A stretch of DNA of 64,000 nucleotides from NCBI RefSeq assembly GCF_042675745.1, contig NZ_JBHTJM010000005.1, positions 124,001-188,000 of the forward strand, given 5' to 3'. Shown here in pieces: positions 8,134-15,923 of the stretch. Position 1 is the first letter of the stretch, and each line of letters begins with the position of its first letter. The DNA is from Pseudofulvibacter geojedonensis. GTDB lineage: Bacteria > Bacteroidota > Bacteroidia > Flavobacteriales > Flavobacteriaceae. The notes below the pieces were generated by a model. The model did not search any database, was not told the origin of the DNA, and saw only the letters and a program-made list of their open reading frames with translations. The position numbers and the translations under genes are program-made.

Positions 8134-9663
8134 TTAGTGGCGAACCTCTGGTGGGTTGGCGATGTTTTCAATGCATAACTGAAGGGCTTGTTCAATTGCA
8201 TTATCAATAGATTCAAATTCATCTAATCCAGTTAAGTAGTAGCTAAATGAATCGTCTGCACTTTCTCTAGACTTTGCTATGAATTGCTCTTCAACTAATA
8301 AACTGTGATACCTTCTTAGAGTGGTTTCAGGGATTCCAAACTCTTTCCTTATTTCTCTATTAGTAAAAAACCTCGAGTGCGTTGAATTTATGTATTCTTT
8401 TAACCTATTTAGATAGTTTCTGGTAACGCCGTTAAGCGTGTCAGACTTTCTTAGAAGAACATCTTTAATAAGGGTATTAGCCATTCTAATATCTTCTAAA
8501 GTGGTTTCTATATAAGCCTCTCCAGTTGATTCATCATATTGTTCTTTGCGCTGGTACTGGTGATAGAAAGTAATCACCTCAATAAGCTGTAAATAATGAA
8601 TATTAGTACGTCTAGGCTTGAATACTGAACTAGGTAAAGCTAAGTATTCAGCGAATGGATTAATGACCTTAATCGGCTTTAAAAGGCGCTGAGCATTGCG
8701 TAATAAATTGGTTGCATCCCTTTGGTTAGATTCATCAACTTTACCCGCATAAATCATACGTTGATAAGCATTAATTCTAGCATCTTGTTCTAAACTTTCA
8801 TCTACATAAAGTAAGAATGAACGATTGCTGTTATCTTCATAGATGGATTCTTGAGTAGTACAACCAGATACACATACTGGCCCTTCAACAATATGATTAA
8901 CGGTTCTACCAAAACCACCAATACCTTTTTGAACTATTGATTTAGTAATTCGTTTTTTAGTTTGAAGTTCGCGTATTGGTAGTAAGGCTTCTTGTGCCCC
9001 ATCCATGTCTTCAATTAAGATTAGTTTCTGCTTTAACTCATGCTGTTCACGATAATAGAATGAATTGGCTGTAAGACTAGTAATCTCAACTTTATGCTCT
9101 GGTGGAATCAAATCTGCAATCTTGCTTTGTAAATGTGTTTTACCAGAACCAGAAGAGCCAAAAATGATGCTATGTAATGGATTATTGGTTAACCTACTAG
9201 TATAGATTAAATACATCAGTTGTCGGTTGATTTCTTCACCTATAACACCGCTTTGAGTGATAAGGCAATTGGTCTTCGCTAGAAGATCAATTGAGCTTAG
9301 CAGCTCAATTGCTTCTTCTTGCTCATCCTCTGATAGCTGATATTCTGTTGTGGCATCAGTTTCTTCACGTTCTTGAGTATTATTTCTTAGCTCTTCTAAA
9401 TCATCTGTTAAACTAGATAGAGCCATTCTTGCTGATGTTATCCCTATCCCTAATTCTTCATCTATCTTTCTATTTAACTTCTCGGTATGATTTGCGTTAT
9501 ACAGGTCTAGGTTATGCCTAATGGTATAGTGATTTCCTTCTTTGTTAATTTTTAGTGTCACGTTTAATGAATCGTAAACATCATAATCAATACCACCCTG
9601 CACTGATATGTTTAATTCATCATAATTTCCTTGATACAAGTTTTCGTTTATTACTGTAATCAT
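8134..9663 (-). CDS. AAA-type ATPase with C-terminal winged helix, mobile-element helicase/primase-like
   Basis: The 509-residue product has an acidic N-terminal region, then a Walker A (FGSSGSGKTHLQSK) and Walker B-like LILIEDMDGAQ about 55 residues later, a sensor-like GPVCVSGCTTQ stretch, and a C-terminal wHTH (TNREIRKEFGIPETTLRRYH). Genes of this kind often accompany recombinase pairs in Bacteroidota elements, where they may help unwind or replicate the excised DNA. Neither a primase zinc finger nor a TOPRIM is visible. The exact role is not known. Confidence 0.7.
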   Translation of the reverse strand: MITVINENLYQGNYDELNISVQGGIDYDVYDSLNVTLKINKEGNHYTIRHNLDLYNANHTEKLNRKIDEELGIGITSARMALSSLTDDLEELRNNTQEREETDATTEYQLSEDEQEEAIELLSSIDLLAKTNCLITQSGVIGEEINRQLMYLIYTSRLTNNPLHSIIFGSSGSGKTHLQSKIADLIPPEHKVEITSLTANSFYYREQHELKQKLILIEDMDGAQEALLPIRELQTKKRITKSIVQKGIGGFGRTVNHIVEGPVCVSGCTTQESIYEDNSNRSFLLYVDESLEQDARINAYQRMIYAGKVDESNQRDATNLLRNAQRLLKPIKVINPFAEYLALPSSVFKPRRTNIHYLQLIEVITFYHQYQRKEQYDESTGEAYIETTLEDIRMANTLIKDVLLRKSDTLNGVTRNYLNRLKEYINSTHSRFFTNREIRKEFGIPETTLRRYHSLLVEEQFIAKSRESADDSFSYYLTGLDEFESIDNAIEQALQLCIENIANPPEVRH

Positions 9664-9915
9664 GTTTTTGTTTTTTAAGTATTAATATTCAATTTTGGAC
9701 ATAACAATGTCCGTATCAAATACCAAAGGGGCTAGCTCCAAATGGATTTGATAAAATGAAATACCAATCAAGACGTCTTTGATTTAGGTATTAATCGATA
9801 AACTTGTGGTTGAAATTATTTGACTTGGATTGACTGAGGAGAAGAATACTACCCCAGTCAGTTATGTAAGTATAGGAGTCTGAAATGGATATAACAAATC
9901 AAAACCCAACTTTTT
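9664..9915. other. Spacer between ATPase and third recombinase
   Basis: No ORF is supported here. It contains an inverted repeat (tgactgagg ... cccagtca, 9826-9862) and a second one around 9720-9800. Such pairs close to recombinase genes are candidate recombinase-binding or attachment sites, but no duplicate core could be identified elsewhere in the window. Confidence 0.35.
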
Positions 9916-10491
9916 TTATACGCTGAGGTATAAGTCGCTTATTTCTTGCTCTTTAATTCCAAGATAAATCTTCGTGGTATTTGGTGATGCGTGATTAAAT
10001 AATTGAGACAATAATAAAAGAGCTTTATCTGAATACTCGTTAACTTCCCAAACTCTACGTCCTAAAGTTTTACGCATAAAGTGTGAGCTGAACTGTCCTT
10101 TAATACCGTATTGGGTAAATATTTGCTTCAGTTTGTTATTAACATATTGTATGCTAACTGGTTTGCTACCGAAACGATTTACGAACATATACTGGTCAAG
10201 TTCTGGATTAATCTTTACGAATAATCGATTTAGAATTTCGTGCAATTCTGGATTGATAGTTATACGACGCTCTTTTTTAGTCTTCTTCTCAGTGATAACA
10301 AAATACTCTTGGTTTAAAACGTCTCTCCATTTTAACTGAAGTAAATCAGATATGCGTAATCCTATATAAGAACCAGTAGCTATCAGTAAAGCGAACTTTA
10401 AATCTCCGTCACGTTCTAATTTTAAAACGGTGGTTTGCATTTCTGACCATGGTAAAAAATCTGATTTTGTTTTCTGTCCTAATAAACTCAT
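9916..10491 (-). CDS. Short tyrosine recombinase (catalytic domain only)
   Basis: At 191 residues this protein consists almost entirely of the catalytic domain. Motifs present are GLRISDLLQLKW, a Lys-rich beta-hairpin KKTKKER, SHFMRKTLGRRV, LFNHASPNTT (Asn-His in place of Gly-His) and KIYLGI. The missing core-binding domain is typical of integron-like and plasmid XerD-type proteins of Bacteroidota rather than evidence of a broken gene. It is separated from the recombinase operon by 250 bp and followed by the candidate origin region. Confidence 0.8.
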   Translation of the reverse strand: MSLLGQKTKSDFLPWSEMQTTVLKLERDGDLKFALLIATGSYIGLRISDLLQLKWRDVLNQEYFVITEKKTKKERRITINPELHEILNRLFVKINPELDQYMFVNRFGSKPVSIQYVNNKLKQIFTQYGIKGQFSSHFMRKTLGRRVWEVNEYSDKALLLLSQLFNHASPNTTKIYLGIKEQEISDLYLSV

Positions 10492-10832
10492 AATTCTAGT
10501 TTTTATGTTTCACTTTTAGTTGAAAATTCAGTTTCTAAAAGTTACTTTGGTTACTATTATTTTTAAATCGCTCAGAACCCTTGTTATTACTGGGTTTCTT
10601 GTTTTTTATTTCACTTCTCTCAAAAAGTGAAACATTTGCTTGGGCCAATAATAATAAATCGAAATAGGCCTACAATGGCTTGACGGCCAGTTTCTTGGCC
10701 AATTTTTTCAAAATATTTTAGAAAGTTTTAATCAATGTGAACACCCATTAGAACAAAAAGCCTGATTCTGAAGAGAAATCTAGCTTTATGTATAGAATAT
10801 TAAAAACATGTTATAGTAGTTCGGTACAGTAT

Positions 10833-10985
10833 TTAACCATTTGGGTACAGTTCTGGGTGAGCTTTCTGAACGTGTCCTACCCATTTATCAAAATCTTTAG
10901 CACTTCTAAAGGAAATCGGATATTTAATTTTATTACTGGTGTGTACCACTTTTTTTAACTGGTCTAAGGTTATTATTAGTTTCAT
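10833..10985 (-). CDS. Small 50-residue protein
   Basis: An ATG-started minus-strand frame encodes 50 residues beginning MKLIITLDQLKKVV and ending KAHPELYPNG. The composition looks like real coding sequence (KWVGHVQKAHPELY with alternating charged and aromatic residues). No family is recognised; small proteins in this position of mobile elements often are excisionase-like or copy-control factors, but there is no direct evidence. Confidence 0.4.
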   Translation of the reverse strand: MKLIITLDQLKKVVHTSNKIKYPISFRSAKDFDKWVGHVQKAHPELYPNG

Positions 10986-11008
10986 ATGCTTGTTTAACTA
11001 TAAATATC

Positions 11009-11391
11009 AACTGAGGTGGTTTTACTTTTAAAATCCCCAGATTTTTTGGTAAATTTTTAAAAGCTATATCATAGGCTTTATTTGACTTAATATCATTAAG
11101 GTAATATAAACGCGGTAACGCTGAAGGTTAGTTTTAACTCTTTATAATTAACGCCCCGAGCCCCCGCATCTGGGGTACCCCCGTGGCTGGTTGTTCTATT
11201 TCTACTGGAATGTTTCAGTTGAGCTATATATCCTTTTTACACTGGAGTGAGGTTAGTTGTTTAACAATTAATATACGTCGCTTACGCGCCGTTTAATTAA
11301 CTACTGGAGTGTTATTTATTCTTACTCAGTCGCTCTCGCTCCAAATTCTAATTACTGAGGTGATTTTTATCTTATTTACTGGAGTATTTTA
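11009..11391 (+). repeat. Iteron-like actgGAGtg repeats upstream of the Rep gene
   Basis: Six imperfect copies of a 9-12 bp motif actgGagTgnttt begin at about 11010, 11204, 11241, 11303, 11354 and 11378, all in the same orientation. Spacing is irregular (24-62 bp in the last five). They lie within 330-510 bp of the Rep-like start. Repeats recognised by a winged-helix initiator would look like this, although classical iterons are more regular. Confidence 0.45.
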
Positions 11392-11717
11392 CTTCTCTTC
11401 TAAATTAAAATCAAATTTATTCATTCATTAAACACGTTGGAATGTGGGTGCACTTAAGGTGCACCACTTCCATAAGTGGTTTTATATAATACTTATATAG
11501 TATAGTGTTCAATTTTTAACCCAATTATTGGGTAAATAATTAACCCAATCCAGTAATAAGAAAAAAAAATAAGAAATTTTCAGAAAACACTTGACACTTA
11601 GGTTTTTGTTGTATATAATAAGTTTATCAACATGCGGGGAATCCCTCCAGCTTGCAACTGGAGGTTTTACCTTCCTCGTAGTGTTAGACATAATAAAAAG
11701 GTAATATAAAAGATATT

Positions 11718-12533
11718 ATGAAAGGAACTACAAACAAGGAAGTGTATACCTATGCAAATGAGAAAGGAAATTTCTCTACGATTAAGAATACAATACTGTA
11801 TGATAAAAATTTAACTGCTTTAGCAAAAACGATATTTATGAGTATCATAAATGACTCTATCGACTATTATGTAAGCCAAGGTTTGCTTATGACTAGATTC
11901 GGTGAAACTAGATATAAGATTAGAAAAGGATTAGAGAATTTAGAGGAGCACGGCTACTTAAAAAGAATTCTTAATAAGAAAATCGAGAAGAACTGTAAGT
12001 TTAAAGGGCATTATTATATCCTTTCTGAATTCGGTAACTTAAATAAGTCAAACCGTGATTCTAGTAAAGATATTGAAATACTAGTAATTGAAAACCCAGT
12101 CACAAAAGAACAAAACGAACTAGAGTTTTTAGAATATTTGAATGAGTTAGGTGAGTATATCGAGATTGATGAACTAAATCAAAAATTTTACCTAGAGATG
12201 GATAAGCATACTGAAGGGCTTATTACGAACTTCAAAGAAATTAGAAAAGTTATGGTACCAGTACTTAAAAAAGAGAAAAGAAAAATTTATAAAAACCTAT
12301 TATCAGTAACTGAGAAAAAAGCTCCTAATTATTCTAAAAAAGCTCAAACTAAATTTGAAGAATACTTAAAAAAATTGGTTTTTGATAAAAATGAAATACC
12401 AGAACGTAAAACAGTTTCTAGCAAATGGTTGGCATTTCAATGTGAATATCCAGCTAAACAAAAAATAGACCATGAAACAATGGTTCAAGATAGAATGAGT
12501 GAAGCAATGGCTGACGGCGATTATGATTTTTAA
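11718..12533 (+). CDS. Replication-initiator-like winged-helix protein
   Basis: The 271-residue product has an N-terminal winged-helix domain of the type found in plasmid and phage initiators: LTALAKTIFMSIINDSIDYYVSQ, then RYKIRKGLENLEEHGYLKR and a wing GHYYILSEF. The C-terminal half is charged and helical. The upstream region has iteron-like repeats and hairpins, and a strong terminator follows. A second copy ends at position 69, so the initiator belongs to the repeated segment. It may support replication of an excised circular form. Confidence 0.65.
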   Translation: MKGTTNKEVYTYANEKGNFSTIKNTILYDKNLTALAKTIFMSIINDSIDYYVSQGLLMTRFGETRYKIRKGLENLEEHGYLKRILNKKIEKNCKFKGHYYILSEFGNLNKSNRDSSKDIEILVIENPVTKEQNELEFLEYLNELGEYIEIDELNQKFYLEMDKHTEGLITNFKEIRKVMVPVLKKEKRKIYKNLLSVTEKKAPNYSKKAQTKFEEYLKKLVFDKNEIPERKTVSSKWLAFQCEYPAKQKIDHETMVQDRMSEAMADGDYDF

Positions 12534-12554
12534 TACTAAAGTATAACGCAAATA

Positions 12555-12581
12555 AAAGGACTCTTAATTGAGTCCTTTTTT
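12555..12581 (+). terminator. Rho-independent terminator after Rep-like gene
   Basis: The same 9-bp stem and T run as at 91-117 follow the Rep-like stop codon. Confidence 0.8.
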
Positions 12582-12592
12582 AGTTAGTATTG

Positions 12593-12679
12593 GATTTAGA
12601 ATCCGCGAAGCGGATCTAAATCCTTTGTTATTTATGGTTTACAAAAACCGTCGCCGCCGCAGTGATATAACCCCAGTCT
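12593..12679. repeat. Cassette-boundary motif C
   Basis: This is the second copy of motif A: the tttagaatccgcgaagcgga palindrome, then tcgccgccgcag and tgatataacccc. Only a few bases differ from the first copy. Confidence 0.6.
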
Positions 12680-12698
12680 GAAGCTATTCAATGTTATA

Positions 12699-13193
12699 CT
12701 AATGATTCCAACCTCTATATATATCATAGTCACCTTTCCTAAAAGATTTTACACCTCCAGAGTTCTTTTCGTATTTAACCGTTAATGTTTCAAATCCACT
12801 ATTGTCATAATCGACTTCAAATATCCATTTAATAGCCCTGTGATTTGCACTAACCTCAGATAAAGCATTTGTTTCATGCTTAACTAATCTAAGCTCTCCA
12901 GAACCAATCCTTTTCCATTCTGGGTTAATATTACTTCTTGACCAAGCAGTAACTGTATTACCTTCTATTAATAATCTACGCTCCCAACCAGTACCATTAG
13001 TAACATAATATGCGCTAGAAGCAATTTGGTCTTGAGCCGTGTACCATTTTCCTTGCATACCTTCTCTTACAGAAGCTTCACTATTCCAGTCCTTAACTTG
13101 TATATATTTGGATTCACTATCACTGCTACAGTTTTTAAATAAGAATAACATAATAGTTATTGCAAAGAGTAAAGTACCTAATATATTTTTCAT
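12699..13193 (-). CDS. Putative lipoprotein, repeat copy 2
   Basis: The 164-residue protein is the near-identical counterpart of the one at 235-729, with a signal segment ending LFLFKNCSS and differences at two positions (Thr to Ile in the signal, Thr to Ser near the C terminus). Preservation of both reading frames suggests both copies are expressed. Function unknown. Confidence 0.75.
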   Translation of the reverse strand: MKNILGTLLFAITIMLFLFKNCSSDSESKYIQVKDWNSEASVREGMQGKWYTAQDQIASSAYYVTNGTGWERRLLIEGNTVTAWSRSNINPEWKRIGSGELRLVKHETNALSEVSANHRAIKWIFEVDYDNSGFETLTVKYEKNSGGVKSFRKGDYDIYRGWNH

Positions 13194-13195
13194 AA

Positions 13196-13636
13196 TTAAT
13201 CTTCTTTTATTTTATAGTATTCTTTTTTGATTGTCTCTCCAGACATAGAGATATATTTTTTCCTTACATAGAACGTTTGTGACGCATCATCGTAGTTTAT
13301 ATAACTAATGTTTGCAGTTCCATAATCTCGTAGGAGGATTTGTTCACTAACAGTTAAGCCATATACAAATGATATAGGAGAAATACCAGCATTATAAATA
13401 GTTAGTTCATATTCAGAATCATTAATAAAGTCAATCTCCTTGCGGTTATAATACGCAACTGGAACAGCAAATTCATCAGCTGGATTTGATTGTTCAGTTA
13501 TGGTTTGAAACAATACCCATTTATTAGCTTGTAAGGTTACTAAGGTTGAATTACTTGGGCTTGATGTATTGTTATCATCTGATGAACAAGAGGCAAATAC
13601 AAGCATTATAATGGCTAATATGAACAGTCTATTCAT
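13196..13636 (-). CDS. Putative lipoprotein, repeat copy 2
   Basis: This 146-residue lipoprotein (MNRLFILAIIMLVFASCSSD) corresponds to the gene at 732-1172. A longer frame reaches 13681, but the Met directly before the signal peptide is the sensible start. It differs from copy 1 at about ten positions, more than its neighbour, mostly in the middle of the mature domain. It is probably co-transcribed with the flanking genes. Confidence 0.75.
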   Translation of the reverse strand: MNRLFILAIIMLVFASCSSDDNNTSSPSNSTLVTLQANKWVLFQTITEQSNPADEFAVPVAYYNRKEIDFINDSEYELTIYNAGISPISFVYGLTVSEQILLRDYGTANISYINYDDASQTFYVRKKYISMSGETIKKEYYKIKED

Positions 13637-13646
13637 TGTGTATTGA

Positions 13647-13865
13647 TTATTGGTTTTTAAATAATTTGATAGCAGTAACAATAATGAAGGTGATAGGATA
13701 AATCAATATGTATACTGCCAATTGGAATACCCATCCCAGTAACAACCAAAATAAATTCTCGCTGGTATAATCAGCCATGTAGGTCGCATTATGCACGGTT
13801 TTGGCGCGGGCAAACTTATCTAGTACCTGAGTATATTCGTTAACTGAGTAGTTGTTTAATTTCAT
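13647..13865 (-). CDS. Small membrane protein, repeat copy 2
   Basis: The 72-residue product has the same layout as the gene at 1183-1401: polar N-terminal half, then a membrane segment (VFQLAVYILIYPITFIIVTA). The substitutions keep the segment hydrophobic, so the protein is under constraint. Function unknown. Confidence 0.6.
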   Translation of the reverse strand: MKLNNYSVNEYTQVLDKFARAKTVHNATYMADYTSENLFWLLLGWVFQLAVYILIYPITFIIVTAIKLFKNQ

Positions 13866-13953
13866 TGTTTTAGCCTTTGGTTATAGCCAAATATAATAAA
13901 ATATAGCATTATATGCTATAACGAAAGAAAAATTATAACCCGACCTTGCCTTC

Positions 13954-14178
13954 GTGAGAAGAAAAGTAGATACAGAATTCGTTATTTTATTTGGTGAGAA
14001 CCTTAGAAAGGTTCGTAAAAGTAAGAAAATGACAATGGAGAAACTTGCTGAAAAAGCAGATATGGAATATTCTCAAATTAGTAGAATAGAGAAAGGACAA
14101 ATTAATACCTCTATAAGTACTGTAAAATTATTAGCAGATGCATTGGGGGTAGATGCTAAAGACCTATTTGATTTTTAA
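13954..14178 (+). CDS. XRE-family HTH regulator
   Basis: This 74-residue Cro/C1-type HTH protein (FGENLRKVRKSKKMTMEKLA, then MEYSQISRIEKGQINTSIST and KLLADALGVDAKDLFDF) starts with GTG. It occupies the same position beyond the long repeat as the HTH gene at 1501 but is unrelated in detail. The following small gene begins 44 bp downstream, so they form a two-gene unit. Confidence 0.8.
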   Translation: MRRKVDTEFVILFGENLRKVRKSKKMTMEKLAEKADMEYSQISRIEKGQINTSISTVKLLADALGVDAKDLFDF

Positions 14179-14221
14179 GATAATTACCTCAGTTACCATT
14201 GCTAGTGAAATAACTATTTTA

Positions 14222-14455
14222 ATGACGCTATACGAGTTCAACCTTCTTAATGAATCAGACCAATGCCAGACCGTTTGGGATAATGGAACTTACTTAGATG
14301 TCGTCACCCAAGATGGCATTAAAATGGTTCTATATGCTATAGATAAGTTCTTTGTTGAGGTTCATTATGATTCAGAATCGAATAAGATAGTTGGTCTGAA
14401 ATCATTCAAGCATGGTCAGATATTGGATAAGTATTCTGGTGATATTACTTTTTAG
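14222..14455 (+). CDS. Small HTH-associated protein, unknown
   Basis: Starting at the ATG of MTLYEFNLL, the product has 77 residues with the pattern YEFNLLNESDQCQTVWDNG, then a beta-rich VLYAIDKFFVEVHYDSES. Proteins with this look are frequently encoded next to single-domain HTH genes in Bacteroidota. A longer frame begins at 14153 but overlaps the HTH gene and lacks a sensible N terminus. Function unknown; an HTH partner is the likely reading. Confidence 0.6.
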   Translation: MTLYEFNLLNESDQCQTVWDNGTYLDVVTQDGIKMVLYAIDKFFVEVHYDSESNKIVGLKSFKHGQILDKYSGDITF

Positions 14456-14585
14456 ATTTATTATTCTTGAAATACGTTTTAGAAAAATCATCTTGTTTAG
14501 CACCAATTGGAAATAGAACGTGATACCATAAGCAATTAAATGCGTATCTAATTTGTCTAATCCAGTATGGTAACTTAAATCTCAT
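14445..14585 (-). CDS. Small basic 46-residue protein downstream of HNH gene
   Basis: An ATG-started frame begins 2 bp after the stop of the HNH gene and encodes 46 residues (MRFKLPYWIRQIRYAFNCLW at the N terminus, Lys-rich end). The tight spacing argues for a real co-transcribed gene. It overlaps the end of the convergent small gene by 11 bp. It is too short for common ORF cut-offs. A role as an immunity or accessory partner of the HNH protein is conceivable only from position. Confidence 0.45.
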   Translation of the reverse strand: MRFKLPYWIRQIRYAFNCLWYHVLFPIGAKQDDFSKTYFKNNKSKK

Positions 14586-14587
14586 TA

Positions 14588-14911
14588 TTAATTATACTTC
14601 CAATTTTTTTCTTTCTCTATATTTTTATTTCCATCTGAAGTAACGGATGTTTTAAAACTCGGATAATCATCACTTTTAGTTCTATTATTTCTCCAATTCA
14701 AAGGCATTAGGTTAGCTAATTCATCTCCACCACCATTTGATACAGGGTTTGCATGGTCTATTTCCCAACCATAATCAGATTCTTCACCATATTGATTTTT
14801 ATTTATCCAAGCACCAGCATAATCTTGACGCCATTCATTTTTACTACCTTCATTTACTATTTCTGCTTTCTCCCAAACGCTATTAATTATATCTTCTGAA
14901 AAATTACTCAT
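14588..14911 (-). CDS. Small HNH endonuclease
   Basis: The 107-residue product carries a compact HNH motif: WEIDHANPVSNGGGDELANL followed by MPLNWRNNRTKSD, giving the D-H, N and N metal-binding and catalytic residues. There is little else in the protein besides a short N-terminal helical region. Stand-alone HNH domains of this size occur both as toxins and as defence nucleases. It forms a probable pair with the downstream 46-residue ORF. Confidence 0.75.
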   Translation of the reverse strand: MSNFSEDIINSVWEKAEIVNEGSKNEWRQDYAGAWINKNQYGEESDYGWEIDHANPVSNGGGDELANLMPLNWRNNRTKSDDYPSFKTSVTSDGNKNIEKEKNWKYN

Positions 14912-15056
14912 GTTTTTTTTACAAAATAGGCTAATAATTTAATCGACACAATACCAGTTTTTAGGTATTTTTTTATGTACCTATTTTCGTTTTAATTTCC
15001 AATGCGTAATTGAATTCTCAATAATTATTTTAGCAGATGACTAATATATAAGCTGA

Positions 15057-15821
15057 ATGAAGAAAAGAGTTAGTATACCCAAAGTAAGTAAAGTTAGAGC
15101 AGAACTTCAAAAAGAGATAAACTCATCTTGTCCATTTTGTGAAAGCACAGATGTGGGACATTTCCAAATTCATCATATAAATGAAAATCCTTCAGATAAT
15201 TCATTAAATAACTTATTGTTATTATGTCCAACATGCCATTCAAAAATAACTAAGGGGGATATATTGATGAATAAGGTTGTAGAGAAGAAAAAAACAATTC
15301 ATGAACAAATTCAGAAACTAGAATTCATTTCTATATCAGTGGATAAAAAGCAATGCGGCTGGCTTCCAATTCAATCTAACGTTATAGCCTTTGAAGCTAA
15401 TAATTTATTAAAATCTCACTATCCAGTATTTAACTTAGTATTCCTGAACAACTCAAATAAAACTCAATTACTTACGGGTATTAAATTATCCAGTAAAGAA
15501 ATGCCAGTTGGTATGACTGGAGTAGCTGAACCATTACCAAGAGCTCTTAGACCAGTTATAAAGTATAAAATAGAAATACCAAAAGAAGGAATAACTAATG
15601 ATATATATTTAGATGAAGAAATTGAAATACCAGCAGGTAGGGCATTCAAATTTCAAGTTGAGCTATATAATGAATATAATAATCAGGTTTATCCACCATT
15701 AGGTAAATACTCATTAGACTTCTCATTTAAATTTAACAATAAGTTTGAATTGAAAATCCCAAAAATATTTTTAAACTGTACAAAAGAATATGATACGTTG
15801 CCACATTATGGATATATGTAA
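15057..15821 (+). CDS. HNH endonuclease with C-terminal beta domain
   Basis: The N-terminal 80 residues contain a zinc-stabilised HNH module: CPFC, then FQIHHINENPSDNSLNNLLL and CPTCHSK. The C-terminal 150 residues are beta-rich with no motif I recognise (LPRALRPVIKYKIEIPKEG, KLPPLGKYSLDF type strands). Two-domain HNH proteins of about 250 residues are common in defence islands, where the second domain may sense or bind the target. The gene is bounded by motif D at its 3' end. Confidence 0.7.
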   Translation: MKKRVSIPKVSKVRAELQKEINSSCPFCESTDVGHFQIHHINENPSDNSLNNLLLLCPTCHSKITKGDILMNKVVEKKKTIHEQIQKLEFISISVDKKQCGWLPIQSNVIAFEANNLLKSHYPVFNLVFLNNSNKTQLLTGIKLSSKEMPVGMTGVAEPLPRALRPVIKYKIEIPKEGITNDIYLDEEIEIPAGRAFKFQVELYNEYNNQVYPPLGKYSLDFSFKFNNKFELKIPKIFLNCTKEYDTLPHYGYM

Positions 15822-15825
15822 AGGG

Positions 15826-15923
15826 TTAGAATCCGCGAAGCGGATCTAACCACTTTATATTATTCTCCTTTTAAAATAGGCGTTTTAGAAAAGTCATCGC
15901 CGCCGCAAAGAATTACACCAGTA
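15826..15923. repeat. Cassette-boundary motif D
   Basis: The palindrome gttagaatccgcgaagcgga (as in motifs A and C) is joined to the tattattctccttttaaaat, aggcgttttagaaaag and catcgccgccgcaa segment (as in motif B). It therefore combines both variants, which shows that A, B, C and D are one family. Confidence 0.65.

Larger units (their letters stand above)
10492..11717. other. 1.2-kb region between recombinase and Rep gene: candidate origin
   Basis: It has one small ORF on the minus strand, several hairpins (10612-10636, gtgaaa type; 10684-10706, ggcca/tggcc followed by Ts; 11447-11465, ggtgcac/gtgcacc; 11464-11480, ccactt/aagtgg; 11644-11664, cctccag/ctggagg) and short actggagtg-like repeats. 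The AT-rich segment just before the Rep-like gene, with repeats and palindromes upstream of it, is the usual layout of a plasmid replication origin. This is inference from layout. Confidence 0.5.
12465..13889. repeat. Long direct repeat, copy 2
   Basis: This is the full visible counterpart of 1-1425 and includes the last part of the Rep-like gene, its terminator, boundary motif C, two lipoprotein genes and the small membrane-protein gene. Substitutions are scattered and often synonymous, which points to an old duplication under selection or two related cassettes rather than a recent assembly artefact. Confidence 0.9.

Noticed and set aside
6224..10491. Recombinase-in-trio (RIT) element
   Set aside because: RIT elements have three adjacent overlapping recombinases; here only two overlap and the third is separated by a 1.5-kb ATPase gene.
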